A DNA stretch of 64,000 bases, from the NCBI GenBank assembly GCA_950022295.1, contig OX465597.1, positions 400,897,016-400,961,015 on the forward strand, in the 5' to 3' direction. Source of the stretch: Bromus sterilis. Lineage: Eukaryota; Streptophyta; Magnoliopsida; Poales; Poaceae. Of this stretch, positions 47,194-57,410 are shown piece after piece. How positions within the stretch are numbered: the stretch's first letter is position 1; every line of letters begins with the position of its first letter. Position numbers and translations under genes: made by a program. The notes beneath the pieces are model-generated. The model was not told the origin of the DNA, searched no databases, and saw only the letters and a program-made list of their open reading frames with translations.

Positions 47194-48333
47194 TCACTGT
47201 GACTCCCTGTCTCCGAGCGCGCGCCTGGGCGTGGGCATGGGCTTGGGTTTGCTCTGGGTCTTGACGGCGTAGGACGCCTCCATGGCGATGCCGCAGAGCC
47301 CGCCCGCGGCGCCGGAATCCTTCTGTATCCTGATATAACCATTCTCGCCCCACGACGGCCCCCACGAGTTCCTCACCGTCCAGTAAGCCTTGCCGTCCTC
47401 CGCCACCCCGTACCCGACCGCCGCCACGCCGTGGTCCAGCTCCGTGCCACACTCGCCGGTGAACACCCCCTCGGAGTAGAACATGAACGCCTGCCCACTG
47501 GCCTCGACGGCCACGGACACGGGCTGGTTCGCCACGGCCTTGGCCAGCGCCTCCTCGCTGTTGGCCGGCACGTCCTGGTGCCCGTCGATGTGCACCGTCA
47601 CGGGGGAGCTCTGGGCCGCCCTCGCGGCGTTGCATGTGCCTTGGGCGGCGCGGTACGGGTAGGCGGCCTCCGTGAGGAGCCCGCCGTTGTCCTTGATGTA
47701 CTCGAAGGCGTTGTCCATGAGGCCGCCCTGGCACCCGCTGTTGTCCGCCGTGTCGCAGTCGATGAGCTCCTGCTCCGAGAGGGACACGAGCTTCCCGGTC
47801 CGGATGGCGTTGATGCCTTCCACGGACACCACGGCGGAGAAAGCCCAGCAGCTGCCGCACTGTCCCTGGTCCTTGACGCCGGTCACCGCGCCCTTCTGGC
47901 GCCAGTCCACAGACCGCGGCAGGTCCGACGCGTTCAAAGCGGCATACATGAACCCCGGGATGGACGGCGGCGTGTTGGGACCGTTGCGGCGGAGGTCGTT
48001 GACGCGGGAGCCGGCGAAGGTGGCGCGGAACTCGTCGCGGTCCATGTCGCCGAAGCGGTTGAGGCGGAGGCGGTAGAGGCGGTCGCCGCGCTTGTTGTGG
48101 GCGTGGATGAATCGGGCGTTGGACTTGAAGGTGCCGAAGCGGCGGTGCTTCTCGGCGTGGTGACGGGGCACGCGGTGCGCCGTCTGCCACCGCTCGTACA
48201 GGTCCCACAGCGCCTCCTCCGACTCCAGGTCCTTGTCCTCCATCTGGATGGCGGCGCACAGCTCCACCACCGCCACGGCCAGCACCGCCGCCACCATGGA
48301 CGCCACCAGAAGCTTCTTGCTAAGCTGCCCCAT
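47194..48333 (-). CDS. EP-B: Papain-like cysteine endopeptidase, EP-B type, copy 1
   Basis: An intronless 379-residue preproenzyme of peptidase family C1A. Residues 1-28 form a signal peptide. The propeptide (about 29-137) has an ERFNIN-type helix (ERWQTAHRV..HHAEKHRRFGTFKSN) and LNRFGDMD. The mature enzyme starts near LPRSVDWRQKGAVTGV (138). Catalytic residues: Gln156, Cys162 in QCGSCWAF, His301 in LDHGVAAVGYG, Asn322 in NSWGPSWGENGY. A proline-rich tail follows, ending ALGDRESQ, with no KDEL signal. The sequence closely resembles barley EP-B1/EP-B2, which aleurone secretes under gibberellin control to degrade hordein; substrate and regulation here are inferred from that. It differs from copy 2 at 11 positions. 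All catalytic residues are present, so it appears functional. A 304-residue frame on the opposite strand is a GC-rich shadow. Confidence 0.95.
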   Translation of the reverse strand: MGQLSKKLLVASMVAAVLAVAVVELCAAIQMEDKDLESEEALWDLYERWQTAHRVPRHHAEKHRRFGTFKSNARFIHAHNKRGDRLYRLRLNRFGDMDRDEFRATFAGSRVNDLRRNGPNTPPSIPGFMYAALNASDLPRSVDWRQKGAVTGVKDQGQCGSCWAFSAVVSVEGINAIRTGKLVSLSEQELIDCDTADNSGCQGGLMDNAFEYIKDNGGLLTEAAYPYRAAQGTCNAARAAQSSPVTVHIDGHQDVPANSEEALAKAVANQPVSVAVEASGQAFMFYSEGVFTGECGTELDHGVAAVGYGVAEDGKAYWTVRNSWGPSWGENGYIRIQKDSGAAGGLCGIAMEASYAVKTQSKPKPMPTPRRALGDRESQ

Positions 48334-48467
48334 CGTGCTAGCTAGTACAGTGCCACGACACGAGGTGTAGCTTTGTACGTGGTACTGTACTGCTGATCAC
48401 CAAGCTGCTACTGCTTGGTGATGTTGGTGAGTGTGAGATCGATGAGAAACGGAGAAGGGAGGATGTG

Positions 48468-48476
48468 AATTTATAG
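48468..48476 (-). promoter_or_regulatory. TATA box of protease copy 1
   Basis: The minus strand reads CTATAAATT, 135 bp upstream of the ATG. An RY-like CATGCA lies at about 48511-48516. I found no exact gibberellin-response TAACAAA/TAACAGA box in the ~250 bp upstream. Confidence 0.75.
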
Positions 48477-49280
48477 GTCGAGTCGTGTGAGCACGTTCAA
48501 GTAAGCTTCGCATGCAAGATACTTTGCGGCGGGAAAGACACGAGGAGATTTAAACGGCGGCAACAGAATGCTGAGCGGAGCCGTGCCAGATTCTGCTCGA
48601 GGTGGTTGCCAAGTTGCGTGCGCCGCTGGTATTGGGCCGGCGGCGACGAAGATTCAGGCCAGATTCGCTTATCATTCCTGTTCGTGGCCGAGGTGTAGGC
48701 ATGGTTCATTCCTGCGTTGTTGGATGCTCATCGTAGGTGTGCAGTTTTATGGACGCTACGAGGCCGTGGAATCGGTTAGATGGCTTAGATGCAGTTACTT
48801 CTTGATCACGTAGTGCTGTTTCGCTTGGCCTGTTGAGTCGGCCGAGAGGATCAAGCACGGTATTGATGGTAGTCACGGAGGCCGAGGTGCTCCTAACTGC
48901 CCCGGTTAACCGCCTAGCCGCCGCCGGGGTAGTCTGCTGTGGTATCGCTCGCCTTTCGCACCGCCGGTACCTCTCTCAAGACAAGAGTCAAGAGTTAGGA
49001 GAAACTAATAAATAATCGTGTTGAATATTTATGTATTTTTTATATATTTAGCAGTGTATCCAAAAATGTCACAATGCAGTAATATTCAGAACATGCAACA
49101 GATTTGTGAAGCTAGCCATGCAACCGAGATCATAGAAACATGCATCATATCTATATCGATTGACTAACAGTAAATCAAATACTGTTATTAAAAAAACAGT
49201 AAATCAAACACTAATCCTGATACAAAGGATAGTATGACATAGGAAGCAGTGGAAGAGGAAGCAGATATGATGTTCGTCAT
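48477..49280. other. Upstream region of protease copy 1
   Basis: The 250 bp next to the TATA box are well conserved with copy 2 (57411-57705), including GATTTAAACGGCGGCA and GTGGTTGCCAAGTTGCGTGC. Beyond about 48740 the two copies differ by the MITE insertion in copy 2. Homology resumes at ATCACGTAGTGCTGTTTCGC (48803 on). No gene. Confidence 0.6.
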
Positions 49281-49984
49281 ATATTTGAGGAGGTTGTTCA
49301 TGTTGGGAAAGAAATCATCGTCGCTCGCAACAACAACGAATAAGGATTCATCAGTCTCGCAAGAGCGCTGCATAAAAGGTGGGGTTTGAAGGCAGGGTCA
49401 TCTCACTCCTTGATGCACGTCGAGAAGCGAGATGAGAAAGCACTAGGTGACACAACACATGGAACGAGTAGGCATGAGATAATATGTGTCTCATTTGGGA
49501 AGATGAGCGAGCTCTTATAGGTGAGTGAATAACTGACCCCTCAATCATGAAAGCAAAACAATCGTCGTCCTTTAGGAAGAGTGCAATCGAAATAATGGTG
49601 CAGTCTGTGCAACGATTGTTCAGATTCATTTCCCATGAAAGACAAAAAAAGTTTCTTTCTTGTGTGCTAAAAAATTAAAGAAACATGCACGCGTGGCATA
49701 GGTCCTAACCCATCTCGGCTCAATCACTATACATGACGCGCACGTGCGAATCATGGTGTGGTGAGGCAGCAAATGTGCTCTTTCTTTCAAGATGTTTTGT
49801 AGAACAACATCTCTACCTACCCAAACCACTCATACCATAGTAAGTTAAAAAATCAGTCTGGCATACATATTAGGAAAAAATTGTATGAGTAGATCTTTAT
49901 AAAATAAATGTTTTTCTCTAAGTTACCCGATAACTTTTTTTGCCAATTCTAATTTACAGGATCTCCCGTCACTTAGAATAGGTT
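49281..49984 (-). mobile_element. LTR remnant of a minus-strand Copia element
   Basis: The segment from about TTCATGTTGGGAAAG to CATCTCTACCTACCC occurs also at 59905-60463 and, in part, at 53105-53330. It lies directly beyond the 3' end of the Copia pol pseudogene. On the minus strand CTATAAGAG (around 49515) could be its TATA box. Exact ends are uncertain. Confidence 0.55.
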
Positions 49985-50835
49985 ACCATCATGAATAACG
50001 TATGTAGTGGGTCTCAATCTCGTCTCTCTCGATGCATTATCTATCACATTTCATTATAAACCCTTTGTGAAGGGATTTATCAGGTTCTTTGATGTACTTA
50101 TATAGTCCAATGCTCTAACTCCGCATTTTTTCATAAATCTATCAGATTTTGGTCTACTTCTCATATGTCTTGATGACTTTTAATTATATTTATAATTGTT
50201 TACCTTGATGATCATTGTATGATTTTCATAGTTCATTAGGATAGCTGGTATTTATTTTTCAACCATTGCCAAGTTCATCAAAAGTTTTTTAAGCCATTCT
50301 ACTTCAACAATTGTTGTGTCTAATGGTGTGAGTTCTGCTTCCATTATTGATTTTATTAAGATGATCTGCTTACAAGACTTTTAGAAAACAACAAAGACCA
50401 TCAAGTGTAAACACATAACCACTTGTTGCTTTAAGCTCATCAACATCAGATATCCCGTTCACATCACTATAGCCCTGCAGTACCCTCGATATAGTGAAAT
50501 CATAACTTGTAGTACCTTTGAGATAGCGCATCATCGTATCAAGAGCATGCCAAAGATCATCTTCCGGATTTGAGATAAACTGGCTTAGTTTGCTTACATC
50601 AAACGAGATATCAGGACTCGTAGCGCTAGCTAGATACATAAGTGAAGCGATGACTTGAGAATATCACAGCCGGTCCATTGTTTCTCTTTTAATTTTTGAA
50701 TCAACACACTTGAATCATAAGGTGTTGGAGAAGGTTTACAATCTAAATATCCAAAGCTACTTAGAACCTTCTCTGCATACTGAGACTGCAACAAAGTAAT
50801 CCCACCATCATGACCTCTCAAAAGTTTGATGTTCA
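49985..50835 (-). pseudogene. Copia pol remnant: RT C-terminus and RNase H
   Basis: On the minus strand: IKLLRGHDGGITLLQSQYAE, then YLASATSPDISFDVSKLSQF, YSDVNGISDVDELKATSGYV, and finally a frame with KKCGVRALDYISTSKNLI and PFTKGL (about 50040-50110). These are Copia RT and RNase H landmarks. Several frame changes and a deletion in RNase H (the CTE-AEY and active-site region is missing) make it dead. It continues beyond the solo LTR at 52965. Confidence 0.82.
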
Positions 50836-52959
50836 TGTTGGGAAACGTAGTAGAAAAAAAAATTCGGCCTACGAATCAAGAACCCAAGATCATCCAAGAA
50901 GATTGCATACAAGGTTTTAGGTCATGGCTCACCAACCGATGTAACGGAAGGATAGTTGGTGAAGACCGTCGGTGCAGATCCCCGCAGCTAGGAATTTCAA
51001 TGACCTCCCAACCGCGAGGATATCGATCCCTCAAACCGTCCCGCGATCTAGTCCCACGGACAAGTCCCACGAACAAGCTCCTCGAAGAAGGGTCGAAGGT
51101 ACGACCCCTCCATTAGTATCCACACATCCCGTAGCAGCAATCCAGCAGCGCTCCGCCGTCCAGAGATGAACGCCACTGAGAAAACTAGAGGGAGAAAACC
51201 CTAACGGATTCCGATCTAGAACAACGTCTAAACCGGGGTCTAATTGTGGAGCAACGGGGTTTAGAGGAGGGAGGGTGGCGCATAGGCCTTGGGGACAAGT
51301 TGTGTTGCGCCCCCACCCCTCCCCCACATTATATAGGTGGCCAAGAGGCCCTTGGGGCGCAATAAGGGGGGTGGGGAGTCCAAATTGGACTCCCAAACCT
51401 CCCAAACCTTCCCACCGGAAACCTGCCATATTGGAGAGTTGGACTTCCCACCTGGAGGGGGATTCCTTCCCCTTGGTGCGCCCCCCACCCCTTGGCCGGC
51501 CAGGGCAGCCTAGGTGGCTTGCCCCCCAAGGCTAGGGGCGCAGGGGAGTGGGTGGTACTTCCCGGAACCTTCCGGAACCTTCCATGACCTTCTAGAATCT
51601 TCCAGGACCTTCCGGGACATACCGGGACCGTTTCGGGACATTCCGGACACTTCTGGAGCACTTCCAGGACCTTCCGAGACCGTTCTCGGACGTTCCTGAG
51701 CCGTCCGGATAGTTTCCAAGACCATCCGAGTTACATTTTAAGCCACCCGATGACCGCGAAGGTTGTCGGGACGCCCAGCGATTATCCGGAAACTATTCCG
51801 GTTGATCCAGGACTTCCCCAGTACCATTCTCATATGTTCCGGAACCACCTGGGACTACTCCAGAGTGATCCGGACATAACCTTAAATACCCAGAACTACT
51901 TCTGGTGCCCTTATGAACAATTCCATAAATCTCCGGAACTACTTCCGGTACCCGTATGAACTATTCTGCTTTGCTTCCACTAAACCTTCTACCATACTAG
52001 TATTCTAACAGACTACTGCTCGTTAAGTGTGTGACCCAATAGGTTTGGTATAATGCGGACATGACTCAGAACATCTTTCGGACATAGGTCAACAGCCTTT
52101 CGTCAATAGCCAATAATCAACAGCGGAGCCATGGACACCCATGTTGACTCCCGCACATACACGAAGAAACTTCGAGTGAACCATTATGTTTATTCATGTA
52201 CCATTCCCTTTGCTTCGCGATATATGACAAAGTTAGAGGAGAGAAGTTTGGCACCCATGTGTAACAACTTTTGAACACAAGCCACTCGTTATCCTCTTTG
52301 CTCGTTTGTCCATTTTCTCGTTATCGTATTCCGGTATCCCCGTGACTGAATCACAATGCGTCTGGCCAGACTATAATGGATACCGTCATACCGAGTGGGC
52401 CCAAAGTCAATATCTCTTCATCGTGAAGGAGCAAATCCCATTCTTGAACTATCACAGTCACTAGCCACACCATCTGACATACCCAGAACTTATTTTACTA
52501 CTTCCCATTTACGGGAGGATTCATCTAAGAACCAAAGCATGTCTTCCTGTGTGAAGTAACTCGATACTCTCATGGTCTAAGGAATTACGTATATGATAAC
52601 ATTTCATGATATGACTTATAACGTTGTTACGATGTGATCTCTAAGTATATCATTCAATATTGGGGTCGGTTCAACATCATTGTTCTGCTAACAATATGTT
52701 CCCATTGCTACTGACATCCTTGTTACAAGAACAATGTCCATGATTAAGAAAACGTAATCATCAGTTAGCACATGAGCTGGTCTTAGAGGCTAAACCAGGA
52801 ACTCTTGGTGTTTACATTTCCACAGATGCAAATGAGTTTTCTTCTGAATCTCATAGTCAGGGTCATTGCAATTATAGCACAGAAATATAAACATTAATTA
52901 CAAACGTGGAAATATATATAATAACATTTTATTATTGCCTCTAGGGCATATTTCCAACA
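50836..52959 (-). mobile_element. BARE/WIS/Angela-type solo LTR, TSD GTTCA
   Basis: On the minus strand it starts TGTTGGAAATATGCCCTAGA, the signature start of the BARE/WIS/Angela Copia LTRs, and ends CTACGTTTCCCAACA. A perfect 5 bp duplication GTTCA flanks it (50831-50835, 52960-52964). There is no internal region, so it is a solo LTR left by LTR-LTR recombination. It lies within reverse transcriptase codons of the older Copia remnant. At 2,124 bp it is somewhat longer than I expect for this family. Confidence 0.92.
51570..51602. promoter_or_regulatory. Two heat-shock-element-like sites in the solo LTR
   Basis: TTCcgGAAccTTC (51570-51582) and TTCtaGAAtcTTC (51590-51602) are both perfect three-unit heat-shock elements (alternating TTC/GAA with 2 bp gaps), start to start 20 bp. 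They sit in a longer run of CTTCC(G/A)G(G/A)AC-type repeats, 51555-51730. Function is not shown. Confidence 0.55.
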
Positions 52960-52964
52960 GTTCA

Positions 52965-53130
52965 ATATAACATCAACAACTCCAAGGTTTTTCATTTCAA
53001 AGTTATGATATAGCAAGTCTTTAACTTCCTTAATGACCTGAAGATTTGTTCCAAATATTAGTATGACATTAACATAGAAACACAGTATAACTCCCTCACT
53101 CTCACCTTATCACGTCTCTCCCGTATCGGA
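52965..53130 (-). pseudogene. Copia pol remnant: RT around and after the YVDD box
   Basis: The minus strand reads MLIFGTNLQVIKEVKDLLYH and NFEMKNLGVVDVILN, which joins directly to IKLLRG on the other side of the solo LTR. So the solo LTR inserted between ILN and IKL of the reverse transcriptase. The upstream reverse transcriptase, integrase and gag are missing. Confidence 0.82.
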
Positions 53131-54471
53131 TCACAAGAGGTGAGGTTTTGGAAGCCTGATATGTCACTCCTCATTGCATGCCTACAAGCGAGATGGAAAA
53201 GCAGTAGGCGACACAATGCATGGAACATAGGAAAAATATGAAATGCTTCTCATAGAGGAAAATGAATGAACTCTTATAGGCGAGCAAATAACTGGCCATA
53301 TCAACAAATAAAAATTATACACGACCTAACTATCTCTCCAACTCAACGCTGGCAAAAGACAAATGAATTCAAAACCCCTTCCCTCGAACACTTATAACAA
53401 TTTGCTTGTAGAAATCAATGTATTGCCGGACATGGAGTATCTCCTTACGAGCTCAAACGTTGTCTCATGAATAGTAAAAAATTTAAAAAAATTACATTTA
53501 AGAAAAAACTAATTTTTGGAAGTAGACATTGAGTTACATTCGTACATATTTTGGTAAAAAACATTGTTAATGCTTTACAAAGTCGATGCTTTGAGAAAAC
53601 TATTTTTGATAGCATTTTGAAACAATGATTATGTTTGTTTGGAGCATTAGTGCCGTCGATATGTAACGACAGATGTCATGGGGATGGATAAAGAGGGGGA
53701 CAAAACGAGGTGAGTGTCGTTGATGCCGGAATCGAGAGTGGAGACATACACAGTGAGACACCGCGATGTACTCAAGTTCAAGGCTCTCCGTAGAGATAAG
53801 ACCCCTACTCCTACCGAGCTGACTATGAGCAATAACTCGGGATACAATGAATGCTTCGTGAGCTGTATCAGAGGAAGGAGAAGAGGGCTCTAAGCACCGC
53901 TCTCTCCTGCATATTTGTAAGGTGGGTGAACTATAGTAAATGTGGATCGCCCCTCACGCAAGAGGGATACCTGGGGCTCTTATAGGCCGAGCCTAGGGTA
54001 TTACAGTAACTTCCGGTTGGTCCAGGGCCCACTTGTAAGCCTCTGAAGAGCTGTTGGGTCCCGCCGACTGCGCCCTTTACGGGTGCCAGGCGGCGGAAAG
54101 CTGTAGTCCTACTTTGTCTTGGAATCTTGTAGCTTAGGACTAGAGAGCTCTATGACTAGGCTTGCGGCTTCCTCAGTGCCTTGTCGCTTCTGCCGCCCAG
54201 TCAGTTGATATGTCGAGGGAACATCATGTGTCTGACAGGTCGGCATGGTACTTCCTCTGTCTGCCACGCGGATCTCTCCGGATCACCCATTGATGACCTT
54301 GGGCCGGATGCGCCCATCCGGCTCAGGGTCAACCCTCATGGGTTAGGTCGGATGATCTTGCCTCCATTTGGGCCGGATGAACTCAGATGGGACCGGTTGC
54401 TCTCTCCAGAGCAATCGGCCTCCGACCTGATCAGCTCGGCCTTCTAGAGATTGCTCTTGTTCTTACTTGGT
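53131..54471. other. Intergenic stretch with LTR fragments
   Basis: The part 53105-53330 is a third, diverged copy of the LTR segment seen at 49370-49540 and 60000-60180. The block 53640-54450 includes CTCTTATAGGCCGAGCC and CCGGATG-type repeats that look like an antisense LTR of an unidentified retrotransposon. No gene recognised. Confidence 0.4.
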
Positions 54472-54546
54472 CTTCTTTAGAGCGTTGATCCTCAGATCGG
54501 CAATCTTCAGGTCGGCCTTACTTAGATCGGCGATCTTCAGGTCAGC
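54472..54546 (-). repeat. Five 15-bp tandem units, pentapeptide-repeat-like when translated
   Basis: On the minus strand five consecutive 15 bp units read ADLKI, ADLSK, ADLKI, ADLRI and NALKK. The pattern A(D/N)LXX is that of pentapeptide repeats, but the ORF is only 65 residues with no other support. Confidence 0.45.
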
Positions 54547-54989
54547 GGTCCTCGTCTTGAAATGTTGTTTCGCCTGGGTGACCCTACCCCGGGTCATTCC
54601 TCCGGCAATTAGGAATGTTGTTTCTTCACAAAAAAATATATGTATGGGAATGTTCGCCAATGTTTATTACTCCCTCCGTTCCGGTGTGTAGGACTCAATA
54701 CCAAAATAGTATATTTGTTCCGTTTTACCGCACAAATAAGGCCTACTTTGATAATTAAGAACCCTAATTAATTTCCACAGTTAGCAGTCTCTCTCCCCTT
54801 CATTTGCTCCTCACCGCATGCATCCCTCTAATCTCACGCTCATGCAAGAGAAAATACTAGTAATTGAAGGAAAGTAGCATTGTTGTGGACTTCAACGTTC
54901 ATTTGCATGCCATATTGAATAGACCAATTAATCAAGCTAACCAATTAATCAAGCTAATGCTAATTGGAGGAACGGAACCAAACGAGTTA

Positions 54990-55798
54990 CTCCCTCCTTT
55001 TTGGTTTACAAGGCTCATCTTAAATTTTTTCGTTTTCCCGTTTTATACTTCCTTCGTCACGGTTTAGAAGGCACACTTGGAAAATCTCTGAAACCAAGGT
55101 AGTCACTGATTGATCGTGAGATGTAGCAAAAGTAGCATTAATAAATGAGTGAATTAGTAGTATTAACGGCTTTGCTAGGTCTCAGTCGACCGAGATTTCG
55201 TTAAGTCTCAGTCGATGCTATATCCGTTTGATTTTACATTAAGATTGGTGCAAAACTTTTTTTTCGATTTTTTCTTTCTCTCTCTTGCATGTTATGTAAC
55301 ATGACTGAGACTTCGTTAAATCTCAGTCGACTGAGACTTCGTTACATTCACACCATGCATGCATCAACTTCACCCGGCTAGAGTAACAAAAAATTGAGAG
55401 GGTGCATGCATACATGAGTGGAGTAGTAGTACTAATTAATAGAAGTAATTGCTTTCGCGCCTTAAATCATGTCTATTATGAAAACGCACGCAAGTTTAAC
55501 TGTGCCTTCTAAACCGTGACGGAGGGAGTAAGTCTCACTTCTACTATTTATTATCACATGTTCAAATTTTGAGGTGCATTAAACCACTGCATATGCAAAG
55601 TTTAAAAAAATGCTCACCAATGCATGTACATGTTTTTGGTCTTTAGTAATTAATACGTTGATAAATATAATTTTTTTTACAAAAAACGAGAGTATTAATT
55701 AAATATTTTTACAAACTTCAAAATTTATTCCACCACTCATTAGCTACCTTGGTTGAAGAGATTTGTAAATTGAGTCCTGTAAACCGAAAAAGAAGGAG
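54990..55798. mobile_element. Stowaway MITE, middle level of the nest
   Basis: CTCCCTCCTTTTTGGTTTAC and its inverted partner GTAAACCGAAAAAGAAGGAG, flanked by TA at 54988-54989 and 55799-55800. Confidence 0.82.
55048..55528. mobile_element. Stowaway MITE, innermost level of the nest
   Basis: CTTCCTTCGTCACGGTTTAG and CTAAACCGTGACGGAGGGAG pair, flanked by TA at 55046-55047 and 55529-55530. At 481 bp it is larger than a typical Stowaway. Its interior has three copies of a CTCAGTCGA(C/T) word around 55182-55335. Confidence 0.85.
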
Positions 55799-56132
55799 TA
55801 ATTAATAGTCATTCATCTTGGTCGTTATGCAACTTTTAATAAGTCCTATAAACCGAAATGGAGGAAGTATTTGAAATATATTTTTATAATTATAGATTTA
55901 ATATTCACGAGAGAGCATTTAAGCTCGCGAGCAGAATGACACTTTGGTGTATTATAAAGCTTTCATACGTTGTCAACAGTACATTTGTTCTAAAAAACAG
56001 TACATTACATTATTGTATTTTATATTACATTGAAAAAACAAACAGATATAGGCCGACCTGGTACCAGTACCACATTGCGCACACCTTTTTGCAGAGCTAC
56101 TAATTCAGATTACACAAATGACAAACCATTTA

Positions 56133-57272
56133 TCACTGTGACTCCCTGTCTCCGAGCGCGCGCCTGGGCGTGGGCATGGGCTTGGGTTTGCTCTGGGTCT
56201 TGACGGCGTAGGACGCCTCCATGGCGATGCCGCAGAGCCCGCCCGCGGCGCCGGAATCCTTCTGTATCCTGATATAACCATTCTCGCCCCACGACGGCCC
56301 CCACGAGTTCCTCACCGTCCAGTAAGCCTTGCCGTCCTCCGCCACCCCGTACCCGACCGCCGCCACGCCGTGGTCCAGCTCCGTGCCACACTCGCCGGTG
56401 AACACCCCCTCGGAGTAGAACATGAACGCCTGCCCACTGGCCTCGACGGCCACGGACACGGGCTGGTTCGCCACGGCCTTGGCCAGCGCCTCCTCGCTGT
56501 TGGCTGGCACGTCCTGGTGCCCGTCGATGTGCACCGTCACGGGGGAGCTCTGGGCCGCCCTCACGGCGTTGCATGTGCCTTGGGCGGCGCGGTACGGGTA
56601 GGCGGCCTCCGTGATGAGCCCGCCGTTGTTCTTGATGTACTCGAAGGCGTTGTCCATGAGGCCGCCCTGGCACCCGCTGTTGTCCGCCGTGTCGCAGTCG
56701 ATGAGCTCCTGCTCCGAGAGGGACACGAGCTTCCCGGTCCGGATGGCGTTGATGCCTTCCACGGACACCACGGCGGAGAAAGCCCAGCAGCTGCCGCACT
56801 GGCCCTGGTTCTTGACGCCGGTCACCGCGCCCTTCTGGCGCCAGTCCACGGACCGCGGCAGGTCCGACGCGTTCAAAGCGGCATACATGAATCCCGGGAT
56901 GGACGGCGGCGTGTTGGGACCGTTGCGGCGGAGGTCGTTGACGCGGGAGCCGGCGAAGGTGGCGCGGAACTCGTTGCGGTCCATGTCGCCGAAGCGGTTG
57001 AGGCGGAGGCGGTAGGGGCGGTCGCCGCGCTTGTTGTGGGCGTGGATGAATCGAGCGTTGGACTTGAATGTGCCGAAGCGGCGGTGCTTCTCGGCGTGGT
57101 GACGGGGCACGCGGTGCGCCGTCTGCCACCGCTCGTACAGGTCCCACAGCGCCTCCTCCGACTCCAGGTCCTTGTCCTCCATCGGGATGGCGCCGCACAG
57201 CTCCACCGCAGCCACGGCCAGCACCGCCGCCACCATGGACGCCAGCAGAAGCTTCTTGCTAAGCTGCACCAT
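56133..57272 (-). CDS. EP-B: Papain-like cysteine endopeptidase, EP-B type, copy 2
   Basis: Intronless, 379 residues, about 97% identical to copy 1. Differences from copy 1: G2V, V10L, V22A, A27G, Q30P, L86P, D100N, D155N, D215N, L220I, A237V. Five of these are in the signal peptide or just after it. The catalytic set (Gln156, Cys162, His301, Asn322), the ERFNIN-type propeptide and the proline-rich tail are all kept. D155N sits beside the oxyanion-hole glutamine, but both residues occur in this family. The family role inferred for copy 1 applies here too. The 3' flank beyond the stop is more diverged than the coding region. Likely functional. Confidence 0.95.
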   Translation of the reverse strand: MVQLSKKLLLASMVAAVLAVAAVELCGAIPMEDKDLESEEALWDLYERWQTAHRVPRHHAEKHRRFGTFKSNARFIHAHNKRGDRPYRLRLNRFGDMDRNEFRATFAGSRVNDLRRNGPNTPPSIPGFMYAALNASDLPRSVDWRQKGAVTGVKNQGQCGSCWAFSAVVSVEGINAIRTGKLVSLSEQELIDCDTADNSGCQGGLMDNAFEYIKNNGGLITEAAYPYRAAQGTCNAVRAAQSSPVTVHIDGHQDVPANSEEALAKAVANQPVSVAVEASGQAFMFYSEGVFTGECGTELDHGVAAVGYGVAEDGKAYWTVRNSWGPSWGENGYIRIQKDSGAAGGLCGIAMEASYAVKTQSKPKPMPTPRRALGDRESQ

Positions 57273-57402
57273 CGTGCTAGCTAGTACAGTGCCACGAGGT
57301 GTAGCTACGTAAGTACTGTACGTGGTGCTGCACTGCTGATCACCAAGCTGCTACTGCTTGGAGTGTGCGATCAATCGATGAGGAGGGAGAAGGGAGGATG
57401 TG

Positions 57403-57410
57403 TATTTATA
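57403..57410 (-). promoter_or_regulatory. TATA box of protease copy 2
   Basis: The minus strand reads TATAAATA, 131 bp upstream of the ATG, at the same relative place as in copy 1 but with a better match to consensus (copy 1 has TATAAATT). Confidence 0.78.

Larger units (their letters stand above)
47055..49840. repeat. Tandem duplication, copy 1 (protease gene plus flanks)
   Basis: It aligns with 55949-60463. Homology starts at GTATTAGGAAGCTTTCATA (GTATTATAAAGCTTTCATA in copy 2), covers the gene with a constant 8,939 bp offset, the upstream region, and the Copia LTR segment beyond it. Copy 1 lacks the two DNA-transposon insertions seen in copy 2. Confidence 0.85.
54670..55867. mobile_element. 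Stowaway MITE, outermost of a three-level nest
   Basis: Left end CTCCCTCCGTTCCGGTGTGT with TA at 54668-54669, right end ACCGAAATGGAGGAAG with TA at 55868-55869. Subterminal TAGGACT and AGTCCTA also pair. The interior is split by the next MITE. Confidence 0.75.

Noticed and set aside
47120..48259. 379-residue minus-strand frame rich in Arg, Pro and Gly overlapping protease copy 1 (and 56110-57198)
   Set aside because: It is the +1 frame of the protease gene; the low-complexity composition reflects third-position GC.
47431..48345. 304-residue plus-strand frame opposite protease copy 1 (and its twin at 56370-57284)
   Set aside because: A shadow of the GC-rich protease gene. It has no domain, and codon composition follows the antisense of the real gene.
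48477..48740. Gibberellin-response box in the protease promoter
   Set aside because: I looked for TAACAAA/TAACAGA and TATCCAC on the minus strand near the TATA box and found no exact match. Relaxed matches such as CAACAGA are on the wrong strand and not reliable.
54668..55869. A single large Stowaway transposon
   Set aside because: Three separate TA-flanked terminal repeat pairs fit nested insertions better than one element.
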